From the NCBI RefSeq assembly GCF_037038585.1, contig NC_092560.1, positions 55,588,049 through 55,652,048 on the forward strand: 64,000 bases of DNA, read 5' to 3'. Source of the stretch: Patagioenas fasciata (Eukaryota > Chordata > Aves > Columbiformes > Columbidae). Of the stretch, positions 1 through 13,868 are shown in pieces. How positions within the stretch are numbered: the stretch's first letter is position 1; every line of letters begins with the position of its first letter. A program made the position numbers and the translations under genes. The notes beneath the pieces were generated by a model. The model searched no databases. It was given only the letters and a program-made list of their open reading frames with translations, and had not been told where the DNA came from.

Positions 1-3000
1 CTGGGATGTCAGCTATCTCAACAGCAGCAGGAAAGTCTCCCAAGCTTTGGGACTGCTCCTCAAGACACAGTGATCCGGACAGGGAAATTTAGAAGGGACA
101 TGGAAAGCATGGGGGCAACAAAATCCCAGCTGACATCTGTCCCACTGCACACCTTCCTGCTCCCTCCTTTGTATCAACAACTTGGCTGGAGTAAAGATAT
201 TGGAGAAAAAAAAAATATAAAAGCGCCACCAAAATCACAGCGCAATTAGATGAGCTGAACATGAATATGGAGGCACAGATAGAACAGCAGGGTCAACCTG
301 GCCCTTTCCCCAACTTTTCCAGCTTTACAATCTGTTTCCTAGACAACTGCTTGGCCACCCCCATGCTTTCTACCTCTGTTCCCCTATGCACATCCCCATT
401 TTCAACATAAAGAAGCCAAAGTATTTGTACGGAGGTGTACCATCTGTAGTGCTGATTTCTGTAACATCTAGATTTAATTTGGCATTCTCACACCTACCTG
501 TTTTCAGCCAGCTGCAAACCAGAATAGGTTTCACAGAATATGGCAAAACTCAATAGTCCAAATGAATAGAGGGAACCACAGACTATTCACCTCTGGCCTG
601 TACAATTCTTGCTCCTAAAATTCCTGTCATACAATGTTCTGACATCAAATAAACCAGCAAGTAGAAAAGCATTTGATTTCTGTAATGATTTTTCATATAT
701 AACTTTGACTCATAGAACATTGCTTATCAATTCAAGAAAATCCACATATATATGTATATGTGTATCTCTCTCTCTATAACTCAACCAACTGAAATGTTTC
801 TTGCTCTGGTTCTAGGGAGCATAACAACAATTACTTGTAGTTTAAGCTTCAAGATGTTGTTTGGTATGAGAAAGCATTGTAAGAAAATAAAACCTCAACA
901 AAGTAAAGCATTATAGGGAGTAAAAGTAACTACGAATGAAGATTACTCCACATCATGAGATAAGAAGCTTCAGAAGCAGCACTTGTGCATACTTTGTGCC
1001 TTTCCTGGAAAGTTTTGGTGCTAAATCCTGAGTCCTGCTGACCTAAGCGGTCTGTCAAAGAAACAAATGTTCATCATGCAGCTCCCATATTACAAAATAG
1101 CACAAGGGTTTATTTAGTGATCTTTAAGTGGTTTAGGAAATGCACACAGGCAAAGAAGCCAAAGTCTGGTTGTTTACCTAAAATTCAACACAACCAAACT
1201 GGCTTGATAAACAGGTCTGAAATCCCACTAGAATTTTCTATAACAAAAAATCTTTTTTTCTGTCTTGGCTCAGACACAATATACAAATTTCTGCTTTCTC
1301 ATATTACACATTAACTGGACCACAGCAGCACTCCTACATTTTTTCTTCTCCATTTTAACATCCTTTTTCTCACTCCAGAAACCCCACCACAAAAAGAATA
1401 CAAATGTGCACCAGTACTTATTTTATCAGTACGTATATTTTACTGTTTTATCAGCCCATCCCAATTTTTGTCCAGTGTGAACATTAAATTCAAGAACAAC
1501 AAAGCTTATTCTGACTCCATCAAAACTTACGTTGTCTTTTGAAACGTAGTGATGTCTGAAATCCTTTAGTCAGAATCAAGTTATTCTGATATTTTAGACA
1601 ACACCAGAAGCAGTAAATAAATTAACCTCAGAATGTAATATAACCTATGTGGCCATTATTGCCAATCATTAGACATTGTAGATGATGAGTAGGACTTTTC
1701 TGAGGTTTGATAACCAAAAGTGACGCCAAGATCCAGTTTCTTAAGATTCTGTTCTAACCTGCACAACATAAAAACCATCAGAATAAAGTGAAGGCATTGA
1801 CAGTGTTTTAGAAATTTGCAAAGCTATTTCCAACAAATCACTGCAATACTATAAAAATAGGAGTGTCTGTCATAGGTAGTCAAGGGACAGCTATGAACCT
1901 CCCACTGAACATATGCACATACACACACTGCAATTAATATAGAAAAGCTGCAAATGGTAAGAAGTACAACATGTTTACTGTTTTTATTTCTAAAGGACTG
2001 ACCCCATCAACAGATTCTAGAGGAACACAAAGGCTGAACTTTCAAACCTTCAAAAATTCTCATGTTTATTCCTTTTTAAGAATTATATCAACACACTGAC
2101 CCAAATGAATAATTGTTGACAAATTCCACCACCTCAAGTGGAATTTTTCAGCTAATATTTAACTGGAGGTTAATTTTTTTAAATGACATTTTATTTGTCT
2201 CAACTTTGTTCACAACCACACTCAAACCACAGCATTAGCAACAAACTATTGCATCATCTTTGTATCTCCATGAGCACTTTGCATTAAGCTTTGTCATCAC
2301 TACTCAATCTTTTGTAATACCATCATATTCCCACTAAAAGCCTATCAAGAAAATCAGTTACTACACATGAAGATCAGCTTTTGTTCACTGAATGAGACTA
2401 AAATCCTACTAAAACCCCTTCATGTCATCAGCCTTGACATCAGCATACAGATTCTTTTACACCTTTTTACAGCAAAAAGCATTGCAAAGAGAGGACTCAG
2501 AGCAAAGAAAACAGAAAAGAACATAAGGTGAAGCAGCCATAGTGAACTTGCTGCAGAAGTCTCTCTATAAAAACAGCAGCTGGTTTAATTTGAGCCTTAT
2601 GTTTGGCACCGTGGTCAGACACGCTTCATCAGTGGGAGAGCCTGCTGTTACTGTATTAGTACCTTAAGATTTGCACAGGTTTCTGAGGTGCTGGCCCCAG
2701 GAAAGTCTAGTTTCTGATCAGTAAGAACCGCAGGTCAACCCAAAACTGACTGGTCTCTTCTCATACATGATACAGGTATGAAGAACAACACTAAAATTCA
2801 CACACAGCAAGGAAGGAAACTGTATAGCAAAAGACAGACATGGGACAAGCTGATTATCAATTTCCCCTTATTGACAAATGTTTGGTGGCCTAATTTTTAG
2901 TTTCAGGCCTTTCAGATACAAATCACTGCAAGTTCTACTTCTGCCTATACAACAACAACAGATATGTAAATGTAGAATTAGCATTAAAAATAAAATTGGA

Positions 3001-5394
3001 ATGAAAAAGCATATCCATACATTTTGAGGGCCAGAGTGTAAATCAGTAGAATAAAGTCAATAGGGGCTAAAGCTACTGGGCTTTATCCTTCTGTCCAGAG
3101 AGTTCACCAGCCGTAGAGGAATGGGAAAGAACAGTTTAAATAGTTTCAGAGAAAACATCAGCAACAATGGGCTACAAAGAAAGCTATTGCACTCTTTTAA
3201 TGTATTTTATAATGTGCAAAAAGCTAGTTTACATTCCCCTAAGTACAAATAGTCCATTTCCCCATGGAACAAACACATTTACATCTAGGTTGCTCTACCA
3301 CTACTGCAGGGAAACTAACACTTTTGCATCTGATTTATCTGAATTATTTTAGACTGCTCCTTTCTGGGGACCTAAGATGACCGTCTCTGATGTATGCACA
3401 TCTACTCTAGGGTATTTATACTCCACAAGGCTCATCTCACTTTGAGCCTGTATTAAGTATTATGCAACTGCACAGGTATTTGCATATATGAAAACTATTC
3501 ACATACTTCAAAAGGCTGGCCAGATCCATCATAGCTAAAACATCAAGTAAATAGCTAAAAATCAAGTAAACTAAGACAGTTCTTGCTTGAATGGTGCGTA
3601 CAGTTAAGATTGTGATGGAAAAAAACATTATGCAAAGTAAAACTATTTTCAGACATGCCACATACTGGTTCTAAAACTGTACAAATATACATATTGTCCC
3701 AGGTTTCTTAGTAATGATTCTCTAGAAACGCAAAACATCTAACTCTTCATTGCAAGAACCTTCTCTTCTGACAACTTGGTTTAAAATGTTTTGTCTAATA
3801 AACACCACCTCTTTGATCTGTGACAGCTCTAGACTTCACAGGCATTCATCCTTCATCTAGGCTTTATCAGTAAGGTTGCACAAAACTAATCACTTTTAAA
3901 TAGTGCAGAGGCTCATGTTAATAAAACGCCCAACTTATCCTGTGGGATACCATCTTCCATTTTCAGGTTATTGTTTTTAAGCACAGTCCTCAAAAGCACA
4001 TGCAGCTGGTGAACAGCTTAGTCTGCACTGTCTGATGCTTTTTTTTGACACAAATTTTTATCCCAGAGAAATACATCTCCCACTCTATGGCTCTCATATT
4101 TACCTCAAACTCATCACTAGAATTATCAGAATCTTTGCTCTCAATCTACTTGTTGCCTCGTTAATGCTCAGAGGACTGACTTTTGCAAGCAGTCCGGTAA
4201 GTGAATCGCTGAAACCTTCCTTTGAAATACTCAGAGCTACATTCTCATTGTGTCCTGAAACACCTCATAACATCAGACAAGACAGCCCAGTATCTTTTAT
4301 ATAGTTCTCACAGATTGTTTTTCCACATAGAATCCAAAAAAATGCTGTGCAACCTAGTAAGAGAGGAAATCTGTGATAACAGGAATTAAAGAAAAAAAGG
4401 AGATTTATAATTATACGAAGAATTTCAAAAACTGACATCAAGAACAACTGTGTATTCTTGGTATATTGTAACTAAAGTTCTGGCATCCACAGTTGTCCTG
4501 CAATAACTCGGGATCCACTTCAGACAATGGAGGAGGGTTGGAGGAACTACTGTTTTAGACTTCAAAACTTAAGTTGAATTTGCTCTTTTCTCTGATTCCA
4601 TGGCTTATGCTACCTCAGGAAATACAATGGTGTTGCAAGCATATATATTATCAATATACATCTCTGCAATCCCTCTCTCATTGCTGACAGCAGGCGTTTG
4701 TTATTGTATGTAACTCTAGTCCAAGGATGTATGTCTGAGACAACACTGCTGGTTTTGTGTTGTGATATAAGCATGAGCATGTCTGGGTATATATGAGTTT
4801 CCTCCAAACTAAAAAGGACATTCAGGGTTCATCTGTCTCCAGTTGTGAAAATTCACCTAAGAAAAAAGGACAAAATTATTGAGTCTTTTGCTCTTCCACT
4901 TCAGTGCAGACTTTGTCAAGAAATTCAACCTTAAACACTACAAGTTCAAATAATTCCTTCTACAATTGATTTGCCAGCTGTAGGTCTCAAGACAGAAAGT
5001 CTTATCCAAATCCCATTCCACCTTTCCCTATATCAGAAATCCTTCCTTTACAAGTAATCCAAATAAAATAGCACTTCGTTTTCCAAAGAGGCCATTACCT
5101 CCTTCTGGCCTTGCTCTTGAAATACCATCTTTATCAAAGTTCAGATATTTCTACTTCATTATAGAATTCTGCAAGACACATCCAGTCTGTGGAAATCCCT
5201 ATCTTCTTGTTACCTTGGGTCGATCTAGTCTCCATACCCTGACGCTGAGCAGTTCTCTGTTGTAACCCGCAAACAGTACTGTTTCTTTTCCACACCAATT
5301 AACCTTAAGATCCACTGAGATACACCATTTCACCTACTTTAGAGGGAGGATTTTTCCAGCCCACCATTTACCCTGCAGTTTTCCTCCTGAAAGC
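1..5394. other. Intergenic DNA downstream of IPO11
   Basis: AT-rich sequence with many stops in every frame. The open frames are short, biased in composition and lack recognisable domains. I see no gene, RNA gene or clear mobile element here. A short CT/TA microsatellite lies near 745-775. Confidence 0.5.
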
Positions 5395-5750
5395 TCTCTA
5401 CAGTAAGAGACTCTCAAATCTTGAGGGATCTTAGCAGTATGTATAAATACTTGATTAGGGGGATGAAAGAAGTGGGAGCCAGACCTTCTCAGTGGTGCCC
5501 AGTGGCAGGACCAGAGGCAATGGACACAAATTGAAACACACGAAATCCCATCTGAACACAAGAAAACACTTTTTCATTGTCACAGTCATCCAACAAGTTG
5601 CTCAGAGAGGATGTGTCTCCATCTGTGGAGAAACTCAAAACTCAACTGGACATAGTTCTGGGTAACCTCCTGTAACAGACCCTGCTTGAGCAGCTGAATG
5701 GACTAGATAACGTCAAGACATTCATTTCAACCAAAATGATTCTGTGAAAT
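5395..5750 (+). repeat. CR1 LINE 3' fragment
   Basis: A degraded copy of the last part of a CR1 retrotransposon. It follows the order seen in the other CR1 tails in this window: text resembling the ORF2 C terminus, then the closing phrase around 'ttcaaccaaaatgattctgtg'. The frame is broken by stops. CR1 is the dominant avian LINE and is usually 5'-truncated, as here. The left boundary is uncertain by tens of bases. Confidence 0.75.
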
Positions 5751-6173
5751 CTCATTTCCAGCTGCATGAGCTTGTTCAAAATCTTTCTCTCCCTGAGCAA
5801 TTGGACCCTCTAGGTTTCCATTTCACCAGCCTCAAGGAAAATGTGACTCACAAAGGCTGGCTCTGAACATGTTGCAAGGCTGATGAGCATTTCCCAGCAC
5901 TGAAGCTTCCTCTTGCCTTTGTGTTGCTACACGGCCCTGCTCAGTTCTGTTCCTTACAGTTCCTGTTTCACCGGAAATTTTTGCCAGTACACTATTGATC
6001 ATCCCTTCCAAATCACTAATAAACTTTTATAAGAATCATTACTAATAGAGAACCTCGAGGCATCTCTCTAGTAACTTTTTGCTGGGTTGAAAATTGCTTA
6101 TTCACCTTCTTGCTTTCCAGCTGTCAGTTATTTAGATGTTAGAATTTTATCTCTGACTGCACAACCACCAAAT
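5751..6173 (-). repeat. Possible ancient CR1/L3-like fragment
   Basis: The stretch around 5990-6070 has the phrasing of an old CR1/L3-type LINE tail read on the minus strand. Similarity is weak and I could not trace boundaries. The rest of the interval shows nothing recognisable. Confidence 0.25.
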
Positions 6174-7135
6174 CCCCTTGTCACGGAGGCACCCCGAGGT
6201 TAGCTTAAGGGACAAGAGGATCCAAAACAACTTTTATTACACGGTCTTAGCACTCCAAAAGTGACTTAAATACAGGTTCGGATATCAGTTGAGGAAAATT
6301 ACTAAGGGGCTGCAACTAATACAACAGGAGGTCCACAGAGTGCATGCACGTGGCTTCACCCAAAACAATGCCGGAGCCGCCCCTGAGTCCGGGAGGAGTA
6401 CACACTTGCCTGAACACGGTGCGGGATTATTTTAAACAGATACAAGTACTCGTAGTGAGTACGGAAAGTGTACACTCGTGATTCTGCGAGAGTAAATTTA
6501 TAATACACTCACAGTCCTGCGAGGAGAAGTTACACACATGCAATTGTGCACGGAATATTACACGTGCTTATGTGGAACCACGGGAGGAAAATGCACTCAC
6601 GACTCTGCGAGGGTAGATTTACACATGTGCTCGTATTGAGCATGGAAAATACACGTGCAAATGTGCACGGAATATATATGTACTCACAATCCTGCGAGGG
6701 TTAATTTACTTACACACATGGCAGCAAGGCAAGCGGAGTCTCAGTCCCGGGGGGCGGGGGGCCGTGGCTCCTGGCGGCAGTGGCCAAGCTCGGGCTCTGA
6801 GAGATCTGTGACAATCGGCGGAGTCTCAGCGAGAGTCGCGTTTTTATACTGGCTGATCACACCTGACTGTGGGCGTTCTAGAAGCTTCTCTGCACCCCCA
6901 CACCGGCTGTGGGGTGCCCCTGAAGCCTCCAAACATCCCCCACACTGGTCACAGGTGCCCAGCGGCTCACACTGGCACCTCAGCACTCCCTTTTCCAAAC
7001 GGCCCTGGCCAGGGTGCTCTGGGGCCAAACAAAAGAAGCTGTTAGCCTCAAGTAGCAGAGAGGGAGGGAGGTGTGCCTACTCCTTCCATACTGAAGAGGG
7101 GGGAGAGACGGGGGCTTGCATCCTGCCACACCCCT
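6174..7135 (-). mobile_element. Solo LTR, same family as the 16160 provirus
   Basis: The LTR proper is 6179-7130 (952 bp) and is flanked on both sides by the 5-bp target duplication CCCCT (6174-6178 and 7131-7135). On the minus strand it begins TGTGGCAG and ends GTGACA. It has a TATA box (TATAAAAA, 6841-6848) and a poly(A) signal (AATAAA, 6233-6238). By eye it matches the 5' LTR of the provirus at 16364-17124 closely through U3 and again at the 3' end. Between those blocks its R region is longer and made of a hairpin array. No internal retroviral sequence adjoins it, so it is a recombined solo LTR. Confidence 0.92.
6446..6720 (-). repeat. Hairpin array in the R region of the solo LTR
   Basis: A run of short inverted repeats, roughly one every 30-40 bp. 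Clear ones are 6446-6462 (GTACTC/GAGTAC, 5-base loop), 6628-6642 (TGCTC/GAGCA) and 6654-6669 (CGTGCA/TGCACG, AATG loop). Several weaker CTC...GAG units are separated by AT-rich TTTACAC-like spacers. The array lies between the TATA box and the poly(A) signal, so it would be present at both ends of a viral transcript. Confidence 0.7.
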
Positions 7136-10100
7136 TACCAGCCTCTATGCCACAGCCTTCTGAAATTCCAGTCCCTGTCATTCAGCAATGCTTTTGACAT
7201 TGTACAGGGATCTGGGGACAAGCAACACACGCTGCATTACAGTATCATTGAATAAAGTGCATAAATATCCTTGAGGATAGGTAAGAGAATACAGGGCTCA
7301 TTGTTTCCTACACCCACAGCTGCTGGATTAATGAATCTCCTGTTTTATCCCTGACCTGAGTGCTCAGTTGCCTGCATGCAAGGATTTCATTGGTGTATTT
7401 AAAAACTGAAAAGCTCAAGTGCTAGGGAGCCAACAGGCACTTGCTACAGATGTGGTAAAACAAAAAGCAACTTCTGGTAATACAGAGAGTGGGAAAATAC
7501 AGGACAGAGCATTTCAGCAGCTGAATGGGACAAAATGTTCTGCTGCATGTACAAGTTATGCCTGTGTTCTTCCTCATACACCTGGCTGATGTTTAAAGAT
7601 GGGGCAGGTGAACCATCAGGGTGAAGGTGATGTTTTCTGGTCTCTAATGTTTCCCCTGTAAGCTCAGAGGAGTCATAAGCTCTGTAAGCATGTACAAATT
7701 CCCTCATTCCTGCAGGATGAGAGTTTCTGGTTTTCCTCAGTACACTGCAAAAATGCGGGGAAATATCTGCAAGATACATTTGTCAATTTTTTTTTTTTTA
7801 ATTAAACTATAACCACAATAAATAGAGTATTTCCAGTTGAAAGAAAGATCATTTGGTTTAAAATACTTGAAGAACATATTCAGAAATTATTCAAGGTGTA
7901 TTTCTGAAACACTGCCAGGCAGCAAAATAGCCAGATTTACACTTTCTCTGCTCAGAATTTACCTGTCGGCAATTCTAATTTTCTCAAGTTGGTAAGTTAA
8001 TGGATAATATTTGTCTATGCTGTATCAATTCACTGGGTTTCCTGAATAACTTATGAAGCATTTTTAGCTTAGACCACAACAACCAGACAGGCCCCACAAT
8101 GTTCTGCTCCTTTCCTGAGTAGCACTGAAGATTTTGCTGGTGCAAATACTGGAAAAACAAATGTAACTTTTTGGTCATACATTCACTTCATTTAAACATT
8201 TTCTGCCTATTTTTAAATGCCGCTTTAGTAGTCTTTCTTCTAGGAGGCAGTTAAAATTGCTGTGGGAAGTGATGACAACCCACAATCACAGTTAGCATGA
8301 CTAATTTTTTGCTGTTGTTTTAAACACCAGTGTGTCCCTTTATTAGCATTATATTCCACAATAGAATTGGATACAATTTCCAGAGGTTAATAAAATGCAG
8401 AAATTGAAAACTAGTTTCTTATCACCCGAAACATTATGCAAACTCAGCAAATTGGTTTACCTACGAATACTTATTGTAAATATTCTAGGCTTTTGACATG
8501 TTTAGAAGTAAAAGCTTAGCTTTAATATCAGTTCGTATTTTATTAAGAGCAGGTTAAGAAATCTAAAGAGAGAAATACAATATTTAACCTTGACTCAAAT
8601 AAAATACTTCTGCCAACCTACCATTTTTCCCTTCTTCAGAAAGAGAGTGAAAAAGTCAATTACTTGCACAGCTCCAGCCCACCTGCCAACATCCACTGCT
8701 GACTACAGAAATGACACATACCTCAATGTGGGATGTGATTTTATTCTGTATAATCAACTTTTAAGGGACATGGTTTAGTTACATTTATGTATTGGTGGTG
8801 GTACTTGCTTGTTTGCAACAAATTCACTTCTGCTACTTTTCAGTTAATTTTAGACTGCTCTTTGGAAATTGACCACCTATTCTGTGTGAACTTGAAAACA
8901 AATTCCTTCATGATCAATATTTTTAAGCAAGTAATGTATACTAGTCAGTGCAGTAGTATGCACTCAGCCTCTCAAATGGTGCCTAGCCAGTGTGGGGAGC
9001 AGAGAATGTAACATTTTTAAGCAGTCTTTATGAATCCCCAATACATTTTTAAAGGGGGTTGGGTGCAGTTAATTTGATTTCATTTTCCTCACAGTCAGCA
9101 AAATCTAGTATGTACAAGCTATTGCACTTTATGAAAAGTTTCTACAGAACTAGTCAAATATGATTATTTGATGATTAGTCATCATTAGTCATAGCTAGCA
9201 GTAAGATGGAAGTTGTGAACATTTAAAAATTAGTAATTAATCATTTGGGTTTTGGAGCAGCAGCATTGAAGCAAGACAAGTAATCAAGTTTGGAAAGCTG
9301 TCAAAAAGTGTACCTTAATGACGAAGGTGCTGCTTTTGCTAAGTGAAGATGTGGCATGTTCAGCAGTTCAAAGAACACCATGAACTGCACTTCAGAGTAT
9401 CAAAGGAGTTTGGAACTACATACAAATTTAAAAAGTAATGCACACTAAACATTATTGAATCTTATTGACTGCATTTCTGACAGAATCTGTGTTAATATGA
9501 TCTATAGAAGTGATTTTATTGATGAACCATCAAAGAAATGAGCCCATCTGTTAAAACTTGCATCTACAGGTTGACTCCACTCAGAACTTTGGCCATCACC
9601 ACCGGTGCCCTGAGAGAAGATGTCTGACCGCCCGCTGGGACCAACAAGAAAACAGAGGATCACAAGCAGCTTTGCCAAGGGTCATGCACTACACAGTGGT
9701 CCCTTTTTGAACAAAAAATGTGGTTCAAACCTCGGAAAACAGACTTCACAAGAGAAAGGATGGAATCTTAATGCTCTAGCATCCTTGTCTTCAGGACAGT
9801 ACTTGCTTGAATAATTCAGCTTTCAGAGCAACTGCAGCAGCATTTCCCTCGGGAAGATGCTGGAGCACTGCAGCAGCCAGGTTCCCTCCTGCGAATTCTC
9901 TGAGGCTTCCCTGGAACCACCAAACTCCTTCCCAATTGAGGCAAAGACAGCAGAACACCCCCTGCTACCCATCAGTGACATCGCAAGCAATTGCTCACGT
10001 GACAATAAGAAGAGTTTTCCTAAAGGGCTCTTGGGGTGTCTTGCAGCATTGCAGCACCTGCAGGCAGCTACCGTGCTGTGCACGCTGCCTGCACCCTCCT

Positions 10101-11002
10101 GCACCACCATGACAGCAGGTTATGGGGAAATGGCCTGGCTCTGGGACTTATTTGCAAACAACGCAAAAAACCTCTATCGCTTCACTGAGGGTAGGAGGCC
10201 ACAACCTCCCTCATGATGAGGCAGGGAACACCGTGACAGCACAAGACCTCTTCCCTGCCCACTGCAAGCATGGTGGGAGTTGATCGGTCTCACCACAGCA
10301 GTGGGCGCCTGCCACGAGGAGGGAGGCCCGAGGGAGCTGCTAAAGGCTTAAAAATGATAGTTTCACCAAAGTTGTTTTATTTGAAGATGGAAGCAGCAGA
10401 GTTAGTCCTCTCAGTTTCTTTCAGCACATAGCTTCAAAAGACATTTAACTATTGTAAGAGACAGAAAAAGTTTGTCTTCAGATCACAGTCATTGCTTTCT
10501 TTGAAAGGGAAACTGATAAAATTTGTAAGCCTCAGAAATTTAATTGTGCTGCAGAAAAAAAATCCCAATTTTTTTTTTTTTAGCTTGAAAAATAAAGCTC
10601 AGACAGCAACAGGATCAAAGATCCTTCTTAACAATAACTTCAGAAACTGTATTTTACTGCTTTGGTGTCAGGCAATTCGTTGTATTTGGTTTCCTTACTT
10701 CCTGAAGAAGCTGAAGTCAGAAATTTCAACAACAACAGAAAGGGTTAAAGCTTGCTGCAGTCCTAATCCACAGCCTTCCAGTGGAAATCTAATCTTACAT
10801 ATTATGTATTATATATGTTTTTTCTGCTGTTTTAAGCTGAAATTTCTCCACTTTCTCAGTATTAGACCACTGCTAGTACAGACAGACACTTGTTCTGCAG
10901 TGTGCTAAAAGTGGTTGTCACACAAGGAGTTACGTGATGATAATTGTTTTCTTTTATAGCCCAGGCCTTGGAGTGAAATCTTCCAACATGAAAAGCTTAA
11001 CA
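7136..11002. other. Unassigned intergenic DNA
   Basis: No recognised gene. The 9600-10350 part is noticeably richer in G+C than its surroundings and has overlapping open frames on both strands (longest 119 codons), but no domain or known repeat that I recognise. The 111-codon minus frame at 7444-7779 likewise resembles nothing I know. Confidence 0.4.
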
Positions 11003-11629
11003 CCTAGTGTCCTGGCTTTGTTAAAAACAAGTTTCTCTTTTAGTGAATTTGCCTGTCAGCTAAAGCCTTCTTACTAGCTGGATTTTCCCGAAAAGCCAGA
11101 TACATGTTTTGGTAGACATAGCAATGGTATGTAAGGTCACTGATAAGGATGGATGCAAGTCTTGCAGGAGGGGCAACAAGAAACAGGTGACCAAAAACTG
11201 ACCAACGGAGCATGCCATCCCATTCACATCATACTTCATATAAAAGTGGGAGATCATGAGGATCTCATCCCTTTTCCCTATGGCCAACATTAGGAGAGGA
11301 CCTTGCAAGTCGTCCCTGCAGGCTGAGGCCTAGTGACAGACTGAATCCAGTTGGCTGTAGAGTCCAGTTCAGGACTTCAGGTGCCAGCCCTACATCTGCC
11401 AGAGCAGTTGTCAGGGTCGGGACTTTCAAGATCGGTTTTGTATATTTTGTATGATCTTTCTCTATTTTATCAGTAGCATTAGTAAAACATTTTTAATTTT
11501 TCCAACACTCTTCTCTCCATCCTTCTTTCCCTCCCGATCGCCTGTCCTTAGTGGGAAGGAGGGAGAGGGGGCTAACAATACATCTGCCACGGTTTTATTG
11601 TCACCCCGCAATCAAACCTCGACACCTAG
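11003..11629 (+). mobile_element. Solo LTR of an endogenous retrovirus
   Basis: The LTR is 11008-11624 (617 bp), starting TGTCCTGG and ending CTCGACA, with the perfect 5-bp target duplication CCTAG at 11003-11007 and 11625-11629. A TATA box (TATAAAAG, 11239-11246) on the plus strand supports this orientation. Text and length resemble avian ERV-L-type LTRs as I remember them. It is a different family from the LTRs at 6179 and 16160. There is no internal sequence on either side. Confidence 0.88.
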
Positions 11630-13762
11630 TGACAAATTTAACTTGTTCCCTAGCACATATGAATACACTTATTCAGAGGCATTACTCAGAAAGTTAATCA
11701 CAATATCATTGTGCCATTATTAGCCAAAAGTATGTCCATCATTCCTGACAGAGCCTGCACCAACATAAGTTACCACGCACTAAAATAAACTGCAGTTAAC
11801 ACTCTACCACATGAGGTAACGGGGGCTTGAATATCTTGATGAATGAGGCAGGCAGGCAGGTCTGGCTTAGCTGTGCCCTGTGCAAGCTGCTGCACATGGA
11901 ACATGGCGGCTCAGCCATGCAGCAGAGATGCAGACACCTGCCTTTCGGCCAGGGCTTGACACTGCAGGTAGGACCTCACTGTCTCTGAAATGTCAGGGTG
12001 TACCAGTCCATGCTGCACAAGTGATTTTACTGAATGGTGATGGAGAAGTATTCCTTCCTGAACTGCGGTTCTTCTGTATGCCACAAAGTCATGCCATGCA
12101 GTGTCAAAGCTAATGAGGTTGATCAGACCTGTGCTTGTTTCACACTGAGCCAAAAGTTGAGGGTGTCTGCAGATTAACTATGCAACAAATGCAATTTCAG
12201 TCAAATGCTGCCAGGTTCTGGTAACTGTAGTTCACAGCTCAAAGGGGCCATTAGCACACTGAGCCCATTCCCTTGCAAGTACCAAACATAACCAGCCAAA
12301 ACTCTTAATTGTGATAATCAATGTTGTAGAATGATTGAGGAAATGTCATGCACATAAGAGAAACAAATCCCAACAATTCTTCTAACAAACCTCCCTATGC
12401 CAAGGTAAAAAACAGGAAACACCGAGTTATCAAACAACTTCTGGAGACAGATGCTGGCAGCTGGGTACAGAGGAGGTTTTGCATTCAGAGCTGCCAGGAG
12501 CCCCAGCAGCCTCACCCACTGAAGCGCAGGGAGGATGAGGGAACCGTCAGGCTTCCTCTGCAAACAGAAGGAACATTTCAAAAACAATTACTCCCCAAAG
12601 GGTCAGGAAAGAAAATGGCTCAGATTTTAAAAATCATCTGGCTATCTGGTAAGGTTATCAAAAGCATGTAGGTGTGTTTAAACAGGTAATCCTCTCTGGG
12701 AAAAAAAAAAAATTCTGTCTTAACAGTTTAATCATCCCTTCGCACAGCAAATAAAGTTGACTTCAACTTCGAAAGTGGAAGATCAGAACTTAAAAGGAAA
12801 ATCTCAAAATGAAAAAGAGTCTTTACTCTTGCCTTCTACCCACAAGGTATGAAAGACAAAGGCTCATTAGAAAGGAGTAGCTTTATATTGTCATTCCTGC
12901 AGCTGTCCAGCTAACTAATAAAACTCAAAGTGAGCCTCACATTTGCAAATAATTATTTCAACAGTGACCATCTGGGCTCAAACTTTTCAGTAACAATTAT
13001 GAAGTATCCTGATTATATGCCTTTGATGAAAAAAACCAATGAATTGAGGTACTGAACAACGACAATTTTAAGTAGAACAGGTACAGCCAAGAATTAATTC
13101 AATTAATTACTCATCTACCTTGGGGGAATTTCTGTGTTATGACAGGTAAAAAAAGCAACAGAAGGAATTAAAAAAAACCAATAAATTTTTCATAATAGAA
13201 ATAAAGAAGTTGGTGATAAAAATGAAAATCCATATGTTCATATAGAGATATAAATTGATATTCTATAATACCTCTTCAAATACAATTTAAGCATTAACAA
13301 TCTCCTTTTTTTTTTTCTCTGAGACAACTGAAATGGGAATTACCTTTCTCTCATGAGGGCGAACTTCCGCTCAGTCTTACTGCCTTCCTAACTCTTTCTG
13401 CTTGTATGGTTGAATGTATAGTCAAGAAATGGTAATAGGAAAGTTATAGGTATACAATATCCAGACAAGCAGATACTGATATGGAATTATACTGCTGTAT
13501 TAATAGACACTTCTCATTAATACACATTACAAAGTTCCTCCAGACCTCTCAGTTTATGACATAGCTTTGTGAACCAAAAAGCCAGTAATGATACCGAAAA
13601 AATGGTACTATCTAGGACAGCATATATGATCTTAGAAGTCATGGAAGTGTTACTTCAATTATAAAACCCTTATAATAAGTACCTTATTAAAAAATAACAA
13701 AGCATTACCAGTGTTACTTTAATAGTGACAACAGAAGATCATTTCTATTTTTTAACACAACT
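11630..13762. other. Intergenic DNA just downstream of IPO11
   Basis: AT-rich, with short scattered open frames (up to 107 codons) that have no recognisable domains. I see no gene or identifiable repeat. Confidence 0.45.
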
Positions 13763-13768
13763 TTTATT
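13763..13768 (-). terminator. IPO11: IPO11 poly(A) signal
   Basis: AATAAA on the minus strand, about 100 bases past the IPO11 stop codon and the first canonical signal in the 3' UTR. Use of this site is inferred. More distal signals could also be used. Confidence 0.6.
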
Positions 13769-13868
13769 CAGTCTTCAGTAGGCTCTTCCATACAAGATGG
13801 AAGGCTACAGTTCTTTTGTATTTTTTTTCAAAGTGAAACTTGACGTACAAAATCTTTTTTCAGCTTAT

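Noticed and set aside
6655-7197. 180-codon open frame on the plus strand
   Set aside because: It lies antisense across the U3/R part of the solo LTR (6179-7130) and crosses the LTR boundary. Openness reflects G+C-rich LTR sequence, not a gene.
7444-7779. 111-codon minus-strand frame
   Set aside because: No domain, no splice context, no recognised relatives. Left as unassigned sequence.
10492-10908. 138-codon plus-strand frame
   Set aside because: Composition rich in Phe/Lys/Leu from AT-rich DNA, with no recognisable domain.
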